A stretch of 9,079 nucleotides of DNA. Origin: Candidatus Omnitrophota bacterium (GTDB taxonomy: Bacteria > Omnitrophota > Gorgyraeia > B26-G9). Shown one piece after another: positions 1-6,698 of the stretch. The translations under genes were made by a program, and so were the position numbers. The number at the start of each line of letters is the position of its first letter. Positions within the stretch are counted from its first letter, which is position 1. The stretch is from NCBI GenBank assembly GCA_022013205.1, contig JAKLQT010000086.1:1-9079 (forward strand), written 5' to 3'. The notes under the pieces were generated by a model that did not search any database, was not told the DNA's origin, and was given only the letters and a program-made list of their open reading frames with translations.

Positions 1-2399
1 AACGGCAATAGTATCTTCCCTTCTTCAGTTTTAGCCGGTTTTACAGCTTTGCCATCAACAAAAGTGCTCCATATTTCTGCCTTTTCCGGTAATATTATAT
101 CTAAATACTGCTTAGCCCGGTTTTTTATTTGATACTTTGCATTAACAATAATCTGCCCATCTTTACCCAAAACAGTTGTAATATTCGCAGATTCGACTAC
201 AGCCACTAAAACTGAAACATCTTCATGTTTTTTAATATCCAAAGCCACGTTATACGGATATCGCACATATTTTAGCGCATGTAATATCGGGATATCCAAG
301 CCGGCAAGTTTATCCTGAGGCAATTCCTTAACATCTACCTGGTTGGCGCCATCAATATTTACTAATTCAATCTCTACATTTGCCCTGGGGCCAATCGCAA
401 TACTCCCGGTCTGACGTTCGACACCCATGATCTGGAAAGACGGCATTTCCGTCTTTCCAGAAAGATTTTTTAATACTTTCTCATAGGCACAATATAGATT
501 ATATTTTCCCTTTACTTTAGAATGCAAAGAAACAGTATATATTTTTATCTTTTTCTTCTCTCCGTTAACACTCCGCTCTTCTATCCGGTCTTCTTTTGCT
601 TTAATTCCTTTTCCGGTAATATCCACACCGCTTACATCTACCGGCAAGGCGATTTCAAACTGATCAACACCGGCAAATAAGATATCAAAAATTACAGCGG
701 AATTAACCAACATCAGGCCTTCTCCCACAGATAAAAAAGTAAAGATATCGGCCACTACTCGCGGCTCAACCTTTTCTGCCGCTAACTGCAGTTCATAAGG
801 CTGCATCAGGAACTTATACGCCAAAGCCGGAGGCCTTGCTCCACCTAAGGGAATCGTCATCAATTCAGACAAGGCTATTTCAGTAAGTTTACTCCTGCGT
901 TTTGTCTTGAGACTAATACTAGTATCACAAGCCACCCCAATAAATCCGGTTATTTTATCCGCATTCAAAACATTCACCTGCGGCATCTCAATATCTTGAT
1001 ACATATCTTTAACCGGCTTTTCCAACTCTACAAAAAAACGGTAGTCTCCCAAAGCCTTAGTGCGCAGCTGTATTTCTAAAGCCTGCATCTTACCTTTTTT
1101 ATTTACTTTCCAATTTTCAATATTTAAACCCCTGACGTCAATTACATCCATATCTCCGGGGAGTTCCAGGTTCAGGCTAAACACACCGGCTTTCTCAATC
1201 CGGTAGTCAGTCCAGACAAGTAACTTCATTACTTCTTCTGAAACATCCAGAAATATATTATTACGAACCGAGATTTCCGGAGTTATTTTTTCAATATTAA
1301 CAACCAATTCTTTGGGATAACGCAAGAAGCGATAAGCCAAAGAAATATTCTCTTCTCCACCACCTGCCCTTTTCAACTGTTGAGGTAAATCTCCGATATT
1401 CAGCTGGCTGACCCCGATTTTTTGTAAAGAACGCAGGTTGTAATCATCTTTTATCTTAAACGCGTAATAACCGTCTTCACGTTCCGCGTTCAAGGAAACT
1501 ATATCAGAAGCACTATAATTACCTTCTATTTCCTCTTTTATTTCCTCAGCATCCAACTCCAGCTGGTATGATTCTGAAATTTCCTTGGTCAGCTCCACAC
1601 TAAGAATTTGTTTATCCTTGTCCTTCTTTAATGTCCAGTTCTTTAAATTTTCTCCTTTAACCGTCAAAAGATTCATATTTTCCGGTAAAGAAACATTGAA
1701 TTGAGAAAGTTTTCCCTGAATAACTTTATAATTCAAAAAGGTATTAGTGTTGATCACCCCGGAGGAAATAGTAATTAAGGTATTATTCTCGGAATTAAAC
1801 AAAAGTTTTGCCTTAGCTAGAGCTGTAGGTTTGGCAAACCAGCTTACTTCAATCTGTTTAGCCATGCCCAAATAAGCCGTAAATTCCGTTTGTTTTCCTT
1901 TGGATTTTATCTGAGTGCTCATTGCCGGAATGCTTTGGATATCAAGATCTGTCCCTTCAAATAAAAGCTGTAACTTTGAAATCGCCGCCTGGGTAACACC
2001 AATATTAAGAATATTACGATCGTTTTTTCGATTGACTAAAGACGCGAATTGAACCCCGACAGCATAGTTCCCCTTGCCCGGGAAAAGGAGATTATAGCTG
2101 CCATTGCGCTGCAGAAGTAAGACCCCCTTAGGTAAAGACGTCTTGATCATCGCCACATCCTCATTAAATAAAGGAACACTTATCTGATGCTCCGCTAAAA
2201 CTTCAATCCTCAACTTTGTATCAACAAAGGCTGTGGCATCCTCCACTTTACCTTTGTAATCAGCCTCCTGCACCACATAGCCAGGCATATATACCGTGGT
2301 TAGATCCAAACAAATTTCTGCTTCTTCCGAGCAAGCGCTCCCCGCCGCACTCAAAACAGCGATCATTCCTACCAAACCTGCAAATAATATTTTTCTCAT
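1..2399 (-). CDS. Large exported protein of unknown function with four tandem ~175-residue modules (3' end outside window)
   Basis: The frame is open without a stop from ATG 2399-2397 to base 1, giving 799 visible residues; the C-terminus lies outside the window. The start is fixed by a strong Shine-Dalgarno stretch (AAGGGGTGATC) just upstream. Residues 1-25 form a signal peptide: MRK, then a hydrophobic core ending in SAAGSAC. The cysteine is not in a good lipobox, so signal peptidase I cleavage is more likely. After an N-terminal domain (about 30-185) the protein repeats a module. An aromatic-x-x-x-Pro motif has its Pro at residues 191, 362, 534 and 715. An alternating strand leading to a Leu-Pro pair follows, with that Pro at 239, 414, 586 and 771. 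In the first two copies a V-x-G-x-N/L-x-I/L-x-N-W strand comes next. The alternating hydrophobic pattern suggests beta-sandwich domains in the periplasm or at the surface. I do not recognise a named family and no catalytic motif is visible. Existence of the gene is near certain; function is unknown. Confidence 0.9.
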   Translation of the reverse strand, partial: MRKILFAGLVGMIAVLSAAGSACSEEAEICLDLTTVYMPGYVVQEADYKGKVEDATAFVDTKLRIEVLAEHQISVPLFNEDVAMIKTSLPKGVLLLQRNGSYNLLFPGKGNYAVGVQFASLVNRKNDRNILNIGVTQAAISKLQLLFEGTDLDIQSIPAMSTQIKSKGKQTEFTAYLGMAKQIEVSWFAKPTALAKAKLLFNSENNTLITISSGVINTNTFLNYKVIQGKLSQFNVSLPENMNLLTVKGENLKNWTLKKDKDKQILSVELTKEISESYQLELDAEEIKEEIEGNYSASDIVSLNAEREDGYYAFKIKDDYNLRSLQKIGVSQLNIGDLPQQLKRAGGGEENISLAYRFLRYPKELVVNIEKITPEISVRNNIFLDVSEEVMKLLVWTDYRIEKAGVFSLNLELPGDMDVIDVRGLNIENWKVNKKGKMQALEIQLRTKALGDYRFFVELEKPVKDMYQDIEMPQVNVLNADKITGFIGVACDTSISLKTKRRSKLTEIALSELMTIPLGGARPPALAYKFLMQPYELQLAAEKVEPRVVADIFTFLSVGEGLMLVNSAVIFDILFAGVDQFEIALPVDVSGVDITGKGIKAKEDRIEERSVNGEKKKIKIYTVSLHSKVKGKYNLYCAYEKVLKNLSGKTEMPSFQIMGVERQTGSIAIGPRANVEIELVNIDGANQVDVKELPQDKLAGLDIPILHALKYVRYPYNVALDIKKHEDVSVLVAVVESANITTVLGKDGQIIVNAKYQIKNRAKQYLDIILPEKAEIWSTFVDGKAVKPAKTEEGKILLP

Positions 2400-2405
2400 A
2401 AGATC

Positions 2406-2412
2406 ACCCCTT
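2406..2412 (-). promoter_or_regulatory. Strong ribosome binding site of the large repeat protein
   Basis: Read on the minus strand, AAAGGGGTGATCTT directly precedes the ATG at 2399. It matches the extended anti-Shine-Dalgarno complement AGGAGGTGATC with one substitution. This decides the start of the exported protein and suggests efficient initiation. Confidence 0.7.
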
Positions 2413-2440
2413 TCTCCCTTATTCGACAAGTACAAATGAA

Positions 2441-2473
2441 GCTCACCCAGGCTAAAGCCAGGGGTTTCTGAGC
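2441..2473 (-). repeat. Bulged hairpin resembling an IS200/IS605 end
   Basis: On the minus strand GCTCA, a four-base GAAA bulge, CCCCTGGC, a TTTA loop, GCCTGGG and TGAGC fold into a long stem. It has a 5-bp outer helix and a 7-bp inner helix with one U-U mismatch. No T-run follows, so it is not a normal Rho-independent terminator. Stems of this kind with unpaired bases and a GGC-TTTA-GCC top are typical of the subterminal hairpins of IS200/IS605 elements and of the 3' end of TnpB-associated RNAs. That link rests on resemblance only. It could instead be a hairpin in the leader of the downstream gene. Confidence 0.55.
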
Positions 2474-2477
2474 GGAA

Positions 2478-2561
2478 TCCCGCATATTTACTTTGATCCT
2501 CAGCTTGCCTGTCCCGATGTATTTAAAGCGGGGAAGGCCGAGGTTTTTAAAGCATGCGGGA
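2478..2561 (-). ncRNA. Candidate structured RNA: three nested helices
   Basis: Three complementary segment pairs are nested in order: 2554-2561 with 2478-2485 (8 bp, perfect), 2537-2543 with 2498-2504 (7 bp), and 2529-2533 with 2512-2516 (5 bp). The middle helix contains a G.U wobble if read on the minus strand but a C-A mismatch on the plus strand, which favours a minus-strand transcript. The hairpin at 2441-2473 follows at once. Together they would make a leader of about 120 nt ending some 40 nt before the ATG at 2399. I do not recognise a known riboswitch core. Either an IS605-type RNA remnant or a leader RNA would fit; chance pairing in AT/GC-mixed DNA cannot be excluded. Confidence 0.3.
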
Positions 2562-2598
2562 TAAATACTGAACATACGCGCATATGGAAATATCCCCT

Positions 2599-3318
2599 TC
2601 AGCAGGCCTGTTCCATCTCAGCAAGGATATCCTTTGCCGATTGCAAAGGGTCGGCTTGCGCTGCTATCGGCCTGCCGACAACAATGTAGTCTGCTCCCCA
2701 TCTGGCGGCATCTAGAGGAGTAACTATACGTTTCTGATCATCCAAGCCGGCTGTTTTCGGCCGCACGCCCGGAACAACCAGGACAAAGTCTTCCCCCATG
2801 ACCCTGCGCAACAGCTTTATTTCCTTGCCTGAGCACACAACCCCGTCAAGCCCTGCTCCTTTACAGAGCTTTGCCAGATGAACAACCTCATTTTTAACGC
2901 TTCTTATGACTCCTACCTTATTAAGCTGCTGCCGGTCCATGCTGGTGAGCACTGTTACGCCGAGAACTACCGGCTTTTTCTTTTTTAAAACCTTGGATTC
3001 ATCATCTAAAGCCCGCATTAAGGCTGAAAGCATAACGCTGCCGCCAATCGCGTGCACATTGAACATAAAAACTCCCAGCCTTAAACAGCTGGCCGCTGCC
3101 TGCGCAACAGTATTTGGGATATCATGAAACTTTAAATCAAGAAAAACATCTCTCTTGTGCTCATGCACCATTTCAACAACGCTCGGCCCGCAGGCTGTAA
3201 ACAGCTGCATACCGATTTTAAAGTATTTTACCGCTGGCGATAATGTTTTAACTAACACCTGCGCGTCTTTTTGTGCAGGGACATCTAAAGCCACGATCAA
3301 CTCTGTTTTCTTTTTCAT
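2599..3318 (-). CDS. pyrF: Orotidine 5'-phosphate decarboxylase
   Basis: PyrF decarboxylates OMP to UMP, the last step of de novo pyrimidine synthesis, in the cytoplasm. The 239 residues match the bacterial short type. Visible landmarks are ALDVP (10-14, substrate-contacting Asp12), YFKIG (32-36, with Lys34), the catalytic signature DLKFHDIPNT (61-70, with the charged Asp61-Lys63-Asp66 network), the phosphate-gripping PGVRP (183-187) and GADYIVVGRPI (208-218). The ATG at 3318 is preceded by AAAGG at a proper distance, and the pyrD stop lies only 4 bases upstream, so the gene is the last member of a pyrK-permease-pyrD-pyrF operon. No T-rich terminator hairpin is seen directly after the stop. 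The identification is firm. Confidence 0.97.
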   Translation of the reverse strand: MKKKTELIVALDVPAQKDAQVLVKTLSPAVKYFKIGMQLFTACGPSVVEMVHEHKRDVFLDLKFHDIPNTVAQAAASCLRLGVFMFNVHAIGGSVMLSALMRALDDESKVLKKKKPVVLGVTVLTSMDRQQLNKVGVIRSVKNEVVHLAKLCKGAGLDGVVCSGKEIKLLRRVMGEDFVLVVPGVRPKTAGLDDQKRIVTPLDAARWGADYIVVGRPIAAQADPLQSAKDILAEMEQAC

Positions 3319-3322
3319 CTTT

Positions 3323-4255
3323 TTACCTTTTCAATGTGCCGATCAGCTGTTTAATATTTTTCAGTTTTTTCTTTTTACAGTAATTCTTAATCCCCTCTAT
3401 CACTTCCATGGAAATTCCCGGATTTACGAAGTTGGCTGTTCCCACACTAACTGCCGCTGCCCCGGCGATTATGAACTCTATAGCATCATCAGCATTCATT
3501 ATCCCTCCCATACCGATAATCGGGATCTTTACCGCCTGAGCTACATCATATACCATTTTCACGGCTATCGGCTTTATGGCCGGCCCGCTCAAGCCCCCGC
3601 TGACATTAGCCAGCCGAGGCCTGTGTGTATCAATATCAATGGCCATGGCCGAAAAAGTATTGACAAGACTTAGCGCGTCAGCCCCTGCTTTTTGGGCAGC
3701 CAGCGCGATCTCGGTTATATCCGTAACATTCGGGCTCAACTTCGCGATAAGCACAGTATTGGTTTTCTTTGCCAGAGCATTAACCAGTGTATACGTATCA
3801 CCCGCAACTTGTGCAAAAATCCTTGCCTTTGCCTTGTTCGTTTTTGCCAGTTTCGCGTATTTAATGTTGGGGCAGGAAAGGTTCAGCTCTATTGCCTCAA
3901 CTCCGGAGTCCTCAAGCTGCTTTACACAGTAAATAAACTCCTGCGCGGAATTGGCGCTAACGCTGACAATGATCTTTGTGCCGATTTTTTTTAGTTTAGG
4001 CAGTTTTACTTTTAAAAAATTATCAAGGCCTTCGTTCTGCAGCCCTATGGCATTGAGCATCCCTGACGATGTTTCCGCCAATCGGGGCGCAGCATTGCCA
4101 AGCCTCGGCTCCTTTGTAATTGTCTTGGTTATTATCGCGCCCAGGCCTTCTAAGTTAACCAGCTCCTTGAACTCCTCAGCATACCCAAAAGTACCTGAGG
4201 CCACGGTAACCGGATTTTTTAATTTTAATCTTCCTATTTTTACACTTAGATCCAT
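3323..4255 (-). CDS. pyrD: Dihydroorotate dehydrogenase, class 1B catalytic subunit
   Basis: This is the FMN-binding catalytic subunit that oxidises dihydroorotate to orotate. The 310-residue TIM barrel shows ASGTFGYAEEF (19-29), NAIGLQN (68-74), ELNLSCPN (123-130), AKLSPN (171-176), GGLSGPAIKP (220-229), GMGGI (248-252) and GAAAVSVGTA (265-274), the last forming the FMN phosphate site. Cys128 in NLSCPN is the class 1 active-site base; class 2 enzymes carry Ser there. A linked pyrK argues for the NAD-dependent 1B heterotetramer, in which electrons pass through the PyrK iron-sulfur centre and FAD to NAD. The gene begins 10 bases after the permease stop with only a weak AGG, so translation may be coupled. 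Identification is firm. Confidence 0.97.
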   Translation of the reverse strand: MDLSVKIGRLKLKNPVTVASGTFGYAEEFKELVNLEGLGAIITKTITKEPRLGNAAPRLAETSSGMLNAIGLQNEGLDNFLKVKLPKLKKIGTKIIVSVSANSAQEFIYCVKQLEDSGVEAIELNLSCPNIKYAKLAKTNKAKARIFAQVAGDTYTLVNALAKKTNTVLIAKLSPNVTDITEIALAAQKAGADALSLVNTFSAMAIDIDTHRPRLANVSGGLSGPAIKPIAVKMVYDVAQAVKIPIIGMGGIMNADDAIEFIIAGAAAVSVGTANFVNPGISMEVIEGIKNYCKKKKLKNIKQLIGTLKR

Positions 4256-4265
4256 CTTGCGCCTA

Positions 4266-4622
4266 TCATTTAAATAATATCAGTTTCAAGCTGCACAAAA
4301 GAAGGAAAATTCCGAATAACTTTTTTAACATAAGGCCAGGTACACGCCCGACAAGTAATGATCCGATATATCCCCCGAAGAAAAATCCTAAGGCAATAAG
4401 AACAGCGGGTAAAATCTTTACATTACCCTTAGCATAATAATTCCACGCCGCCAGCAATCCGATCGGCGGGATCATCGCTGCCAGTGTTGTCCCCTGCGCC
4501 TGATGCTGCGTAAAATCAAAAAGAAATACCAGGCCTGGTATCATTATTACAGCACCGCCTATTCCAAAAAACCCGCCGCATATACCGGCAGCAAGGCCGA
4601 TAAGTACAAAACCCGCGTGCAT
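4266..4622 (-). CDS. Half-size TSUP (TauE/SafE) family membrane permease
   Basis: The protein has 118 residues and about four hydrophobic segments (roughly 3-33, 43-59, 70-91 and 98-116). It begins with the TSUP signature of GGFFGIGGAVIMIPGL followed by QAQGTTLAAM, equivalent to the G-GIGG-x-P and H-x-x-GTS motifs of TauE/SafE exporters. Full TSUP proteins of about 250 residues contain two such repeats; this one carries a single repeat and would have to dimerise. It lies between pyrK and pyrD with a GGGAGG ribosome binding site inside the end of pyrK, so it is co-transcribed with the pyrimidine genes. Family members move sulfite, sulfoacetate or other small organic anions. The substrate here cannot be read from the sequence. 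Confidence 0.85.
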   Translation of the reverse strand: MHAGFVLIGLAAGICGGFFGIGGAVIMIPGLVFLFDFTQHQAQGTTLAAMIPPIGLLAAWNYYAKGNVKILPAVLIALGFFFGGYIGSLLVGRVPGLMLKKLFGIFLLLCSLKLILFK

Positions 4623-4625
4623 AAC

Positions 4626-5462
4626 TTATTCCTCCCAGATTATTTCGTTAATATCAAAAACAGGGCCGTCTTTGCAGACACGTTTATAAACTACCCCCTC
4701 ATTAGAGGCGTTTCTTGTTTTTACAACGCATCCTAAACACGCGCCCAGTCCGCATCCCATCATTTCATCAAGCGAAACCTGCCCTTTGAGGCCATATTTT
4801 ACCCCCACATCACGTAAGGCCTTTAACATAGGCTTCGGGCCGCAAGCATAAATATAAGGTTTTTCTTCTCTTGCTGCTCGTTTCCCGCTACTCGCTATTC
4901 GCTTTTTAAGATATTTTTCAAGAGAAGTAGATACATAGCCTTTAAATCCGCGCGAACCGTCTTCAGTTGATATTTTTACATCACAGCCCAGATTTTTCAA
5001 CTCATCTATACAAACCAGTTCTGCTTTTTTATCCATGCCCACAAAAGCAGTAATCTTTCTTTTTTTCTTTCTGAGATATTTACTTAAAAACACAAACGGC
5101 GCGATCCCCATGCCGCCTGCGGCAAAAATAAGCGGATTCTTACTGTTTTTAATTTTTGTCAAATCAAAACCATTTCCTAAAGGACCAAGCGCATCAACTG
5201 TTTCACCTGCTGCCATCTCTTTAAGCAGATATGTCCCTTTGCCTACAACCTTATATATAATTCCCACATTTTTTTTATTTACTATCCTGTTTACGCTAAG
5301 CGGCCTGCGCAGCAGCGGATCTGTGGTACCCAGAAGCCGAACATGAAGAAACTGCCCCGGTACAAGCAGCCCGGCCAGTTTCGGTATTTCAAGCTCAAGA
5401 TAATAAATAGAAGGCGTAAGCTTATGATTTTTAGCTATCTTTGCTTTCAGATCATACAACAT
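4626..5462 (-). CDS. pyrK: Dihydroorotate dehydrogenase B electron-transfer subunit PyrK
   Basis: PyrK carries FAD and a [2Fe-2S] cluster and passes electrons from PyrD to NAD. Of 278 residues, GQFLHVRL (36-43) and RRPLSV (52-57) bind FAD, GKGTYLL (74-80) supports the flavin, FAAGGMGIAP (113-122) begins the NAD-binding Rossmann half and YACGPKPML (205-213) closes it. Cys237, Cys242, Cys245 and Cys263 form the C-x4-C-x2-C-x17-C cluster site. I chose ATG 5462 because GGAG lies seven bases upstream; a TTG at 5498 in the same frame would add 12 residues unlike the family and lacks such a site. Residues about 188-199 are encoded by a degenerate heptanucleotide tract and look like an in-frame insertion before the YACGP strand. 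All key residues are intact, so the gene should be functional. Confidence 0.95.
   Translation of the reverse strand: MLYDLKAKIAKNHKLTPSIYYLELEIPKLAGLLVPGQFLHVRLLGTTDPLLRRPLSVNRIVNKKNVGIIYKVVGKGTYLLKEMAAGETVDALGPLGNGFDLTKIKNSKNPLIFAAGGMGIAPFVFLSKYLRKKKRKITAFVGMDKKAELVCIDELKNLGCDVKISTEDGSRGFKGYVSTSLEKYLKKRIASSGKRAAREEKPYIYACGPKPMLKALRDVGVKYGLKGQVSLDEMMGCGLGACLGCVVKTRNASNEGVVYKRVCKDGPVFDINEIIWEE
4866..4900 (-). repeat. Degenerate 7-nt repeat tract inside pyrK
   Basis: On the minus strand the units GAATAGC, GAGTAGC, GGGAAAC, GAGCAGC and AAGAGAA follow one another in exact 7-base register. They encode a basic, low-complexity stretch, IASSGKRAAREE. The tract lies between the second Rossmann helix and the conserved YACGPKP strand, a surface position where a loop insertion could be tolerated. 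Confidence 0.7.
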
Positions 5463-5540
5463 CTGTTTTCTCCATGAATCGCATTGAGTATTGCACAATA
5501 ATTAACCGCTATTTGTTAACTATTTATTTTTTTAGCCGTT

Positions 5541-5565
5541 CTTTTTACTTTTTACTTTTTACTTA
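5541..5565 (-). repeat. 7-nt repeat (AGTAAAA) at the mutM stop codon
   Basis: On the minus strand the sequence repeats AGTAAAA three times in 7-base register, starting immediately beyond the TAA stop of mutM. It fills part of the 100-base gap between mutM and pyrK. A related tract in opposite orientation lies upstream of mutM at 6394-6421, so mutM is flanked by inverted copies of similar heptamers. No convincing promoter for pyrK is visible in the rest of this gap. Confidence 0.65.
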
Positions 5566-6381
5566 TTTTTGGCACTTGCTGCAGAAATACGTGCCTCTGC
5601 CTCCTAACTTAATCCTCTGGATAGAATTTTCGCAAACAAGGCAAGGCAGGCCTTTTCGTCCGTAGACATAAAAATTTTCTGAGAAAGTTCCCTTATTGCC
5701 ATACCCGTCGCGATAATTGCTAAAAGACGACCCTCTGCATTTTATTGCTTTTCTCAGGGTCCCTTTGATATTTTTAAACAATACTTTTGCTTCCCGCGCG
5801 TTTAGATCGCACGCCTTTTTTGCCGGATTTATCTTTGAACTAAATAATGCCTCCACCGCGTAAATATTACCGATGCCGGCAATAAATTTCTGGTCAAGCA
5901 AAAGAGGCTTTATCCTGGCCGCACGCACTGAGATATCCCTGATAAAATCATCGGCCTTAAAATCTTCACCTAAAGGCTCAGGCCCCATATTTTTAATAAC
6001 GCTTAAACCCCGAATATCCTTAACAAGCCGCAGTTCACCAAGCGTCCTTTGATCATTGTAACATAAATAAAAACCGTTTGATAATTTAAAACTTACCCGG
6101 CTTTTTGGATCCTCTTTCCCGTATACCAGCTGCCCGGTCATACGCATATGCACAGCCAGAAAGTAAATCTCCTTTTGATGAGTTATTATCTCAATAGCAA
6201 GCAGCTTGCCTCTTCTGATGATTTTCTTACACCAGGAGTTTATTAAAAGTGATTTGAATTTTTTCAAACCCGGTTCTTTTATAACACTCGCCCTGTGAAT
6301 AACAATATCAGTGATCTTTTTATTTAAAATTACTTTCTCTAAATCGCTTTTTATTGTTTCTACTTCAGGTAGTTCAGGCAA
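5563..6381 (-). CDS. mutM: Formamidopyrimidine-DNA glycosylase
   Basis: MutM (Fpg) excises 8-oxoguanine and ring-opened purines from DNA and nicks the abasic site. The 272 residues show the obligatory N-terminus PELPEVET (Pro2 nucleophile, Glu3), Lys59 in RRGKLL, VHMRMTGQL, DQRTLGEL, MGPEPL, the helix-two-turn-helix region QKFIAGIGNIYAVEALF and the C-terminal zinc finger with Cys247, Cys250, Cys267 and Cys270, including Arg262 in the GGRGTYFC beta hairpin. The start codon is TTG (6381-6379). It is fixed because the proline must be residue 2 and because GGAGAG lies six bases upstream. The gene stands apart from its neighbours by gaps of 323 and 100 bases and probably has its own promoter. Length and motifs are complete, so it should be active. 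Confidence 0.97.
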   Translation of the reverse strand: MPELPEVETIKSDLEKVILNKKITDIVIHRASVIKEPGLKKFKSLLINSWCKKIIRRGKLLAIEIITHQKEIYFLAVHMRMTGQLVYGKEDPKSRVSFKLSNGFYLCYNDQRTLGELRLVKDIRGLSVIKNMGPEPLGEDFKADDFIRDISVRAARIKPLLLDQKFIAGIGNIYAVEALFSSKINPAKKACDLNAREAKVLFKNIKGTLRKAIKCRGSSFSNYRDGYGNKGTFSENFYVYGRKGLPCLVCENSIQRIKLGGRGTYFCSKCQK

Positions 6382-6387
6382 ATTACT

Positions 6388-6393
6388 CTCCAG
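6388..6393 (-). promoter_or_regulatory. Ribosome binding site supporting the TTG start of mutM
   Basis: Read on the minus strand, CTGGAGAGTAATTTG places GGAG six bases before the TTG at 6381. With the need for Pro at position 2, this decides in favour of a TTG start; there is no nearby in-frame ATG that would give a functional N-terminus. Confidence 0.75.
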
Positions 6394-6421
6394 GTTAAAA
6401 GTAAAAAGTTAAAAGAAAAAA
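6394..6421 (+). repeat. 7-nt repeat (GTTAAAA/GTAAAAA) upstream of mutM
   Basis: On the plus strand GTTAAAA, GTAAAAA, GTTAAAA and GAAAAAA follow each other in 7-base register. The tract lies in the short leader of mutM, between the candidate -10 box and the ribosome binding site. It is closely related to, and inverted relative to, the tract at 5541-5565. Confidence 0.6.
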
Positions 6422-6427
6422 ATTATA
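6422..6427 (-). promoter_or_regulatory. mutM: Candidate -10 box for mutM
   Basis: A perfect TATAAT is read on the minus strand, about 41 bases before the TTG start of mutM. It would give a leader of roughly 35 nt. The hexamer 17 bases upstream (TTTCGA) is a poor -35, so the call rests on the -10 and on position alone. Confidence 0.4.
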
Positions 6428-6450
6428 CGATACAAATGTAAACCTCGAAA

Positions 6451-6667
6451 AAGATGATGGGAAATTTTTAAGCGATTTTACCAATTTAGGCAAATAAACG
6501 TTATGTTTTTGGGTACCCTTTTGGGCGCGAGGACTGTTTGAGTCCTTGACATTATAAATGTCAAGGGCGAGTTCCACAGCGCCAAAAACATGGCGTAGAT
6601 TTGCCTGCCCCGCTGTTTTTTGGCGGGTGAAAATTGGTTTTGAGCGTAAAATTTATCCATAATCTTG
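6451..6667. mobile_element. Imperfect palindromic, MITE-like element of about 215 bp
   Basis: The two halves are complementary along most of their length. The outer arms 6453-6487 and 6631-6664 align as GATGATGG / GATTATGG, AAATTTT, GC and a perfect 8-bp ACCAATTT. Inner arms 6488-6512 and 6582-6606 match at about 21 of 26 positions (AGGCAAAT, then ATGTTTTTGG). At the centre is a 10-bp inverted repeat with a 3-base spacer, CCTTGACATT / AATGTCAAGG (6544-6566), next to GGACT / AGTCC (6531-6545). The right arm carries an extra 24 bases (6607-6630) with their own small CCCGC / GCGGG hairpin. No transposase gene is present and no clear target duplication could be fixed. It could be a non-autonomous transposon or a REP/BIME-like foldback repeat. 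Confidence 0.6.
6544..6566. repeat. Central 10-bp inverted repeat
   Basis: CCTTGACATT, the spacer ATA and AATGTCAAGG form a perfect 10-bp dyad at the centre of the larger palindrome. It may be just the fold-back tip. It could also be an operator, or contain a TTGACA -35-like hexamer on either strand, although no properly spaced -10 follows. Confidence 0.7.
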
Positions 6668-6698
6668 CCAATGCTTCATTGAGAACATACATGAAGTT

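Noticed and set aside
2441..2473. Rho-independent terminator after pyrF
   Set aside because: The stem is strong but no run of T follows it on the minus strand, and it lies over 120 bases after the pyrF stop.
2396..2575. A 59-codon minus-strand frame whose TGA overlaps the ATG of the large exported protein (ATGA)
   Set aside because: It lacks a ribosome binding site at a suitable distance, runs through the strong hairpin and the Shine-Dalgarno region of the next gene, and its protein has no recognisable features. The overlap is suggestive but too weak alone.
3155..3673. A 172-codon plus-strand frame opposite pyrF and pyrD
   Set aside because: It crosses the border of two firmly identified minus-strand genes, and its translation is cysteine- and histidine-rich noise without a domain; it is an antisense shadow.
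5496..5498. TTG start for pyrK, adding 12 residues
   Set aside because: The extra residues (MCNTQCDSWRKQ) do not resemble PyrK N-termini, and the ATG at 5462 has a well-placed GGAG.
6395..6660. Two minus-strand 60-codon reading frames in the gap before mutM
   Set aside because: Both lie in or across the palindromic element, have no ribosome binding site and show no recognisable protein pattern; they are by-products of the repeat and of AT-rich sequence.
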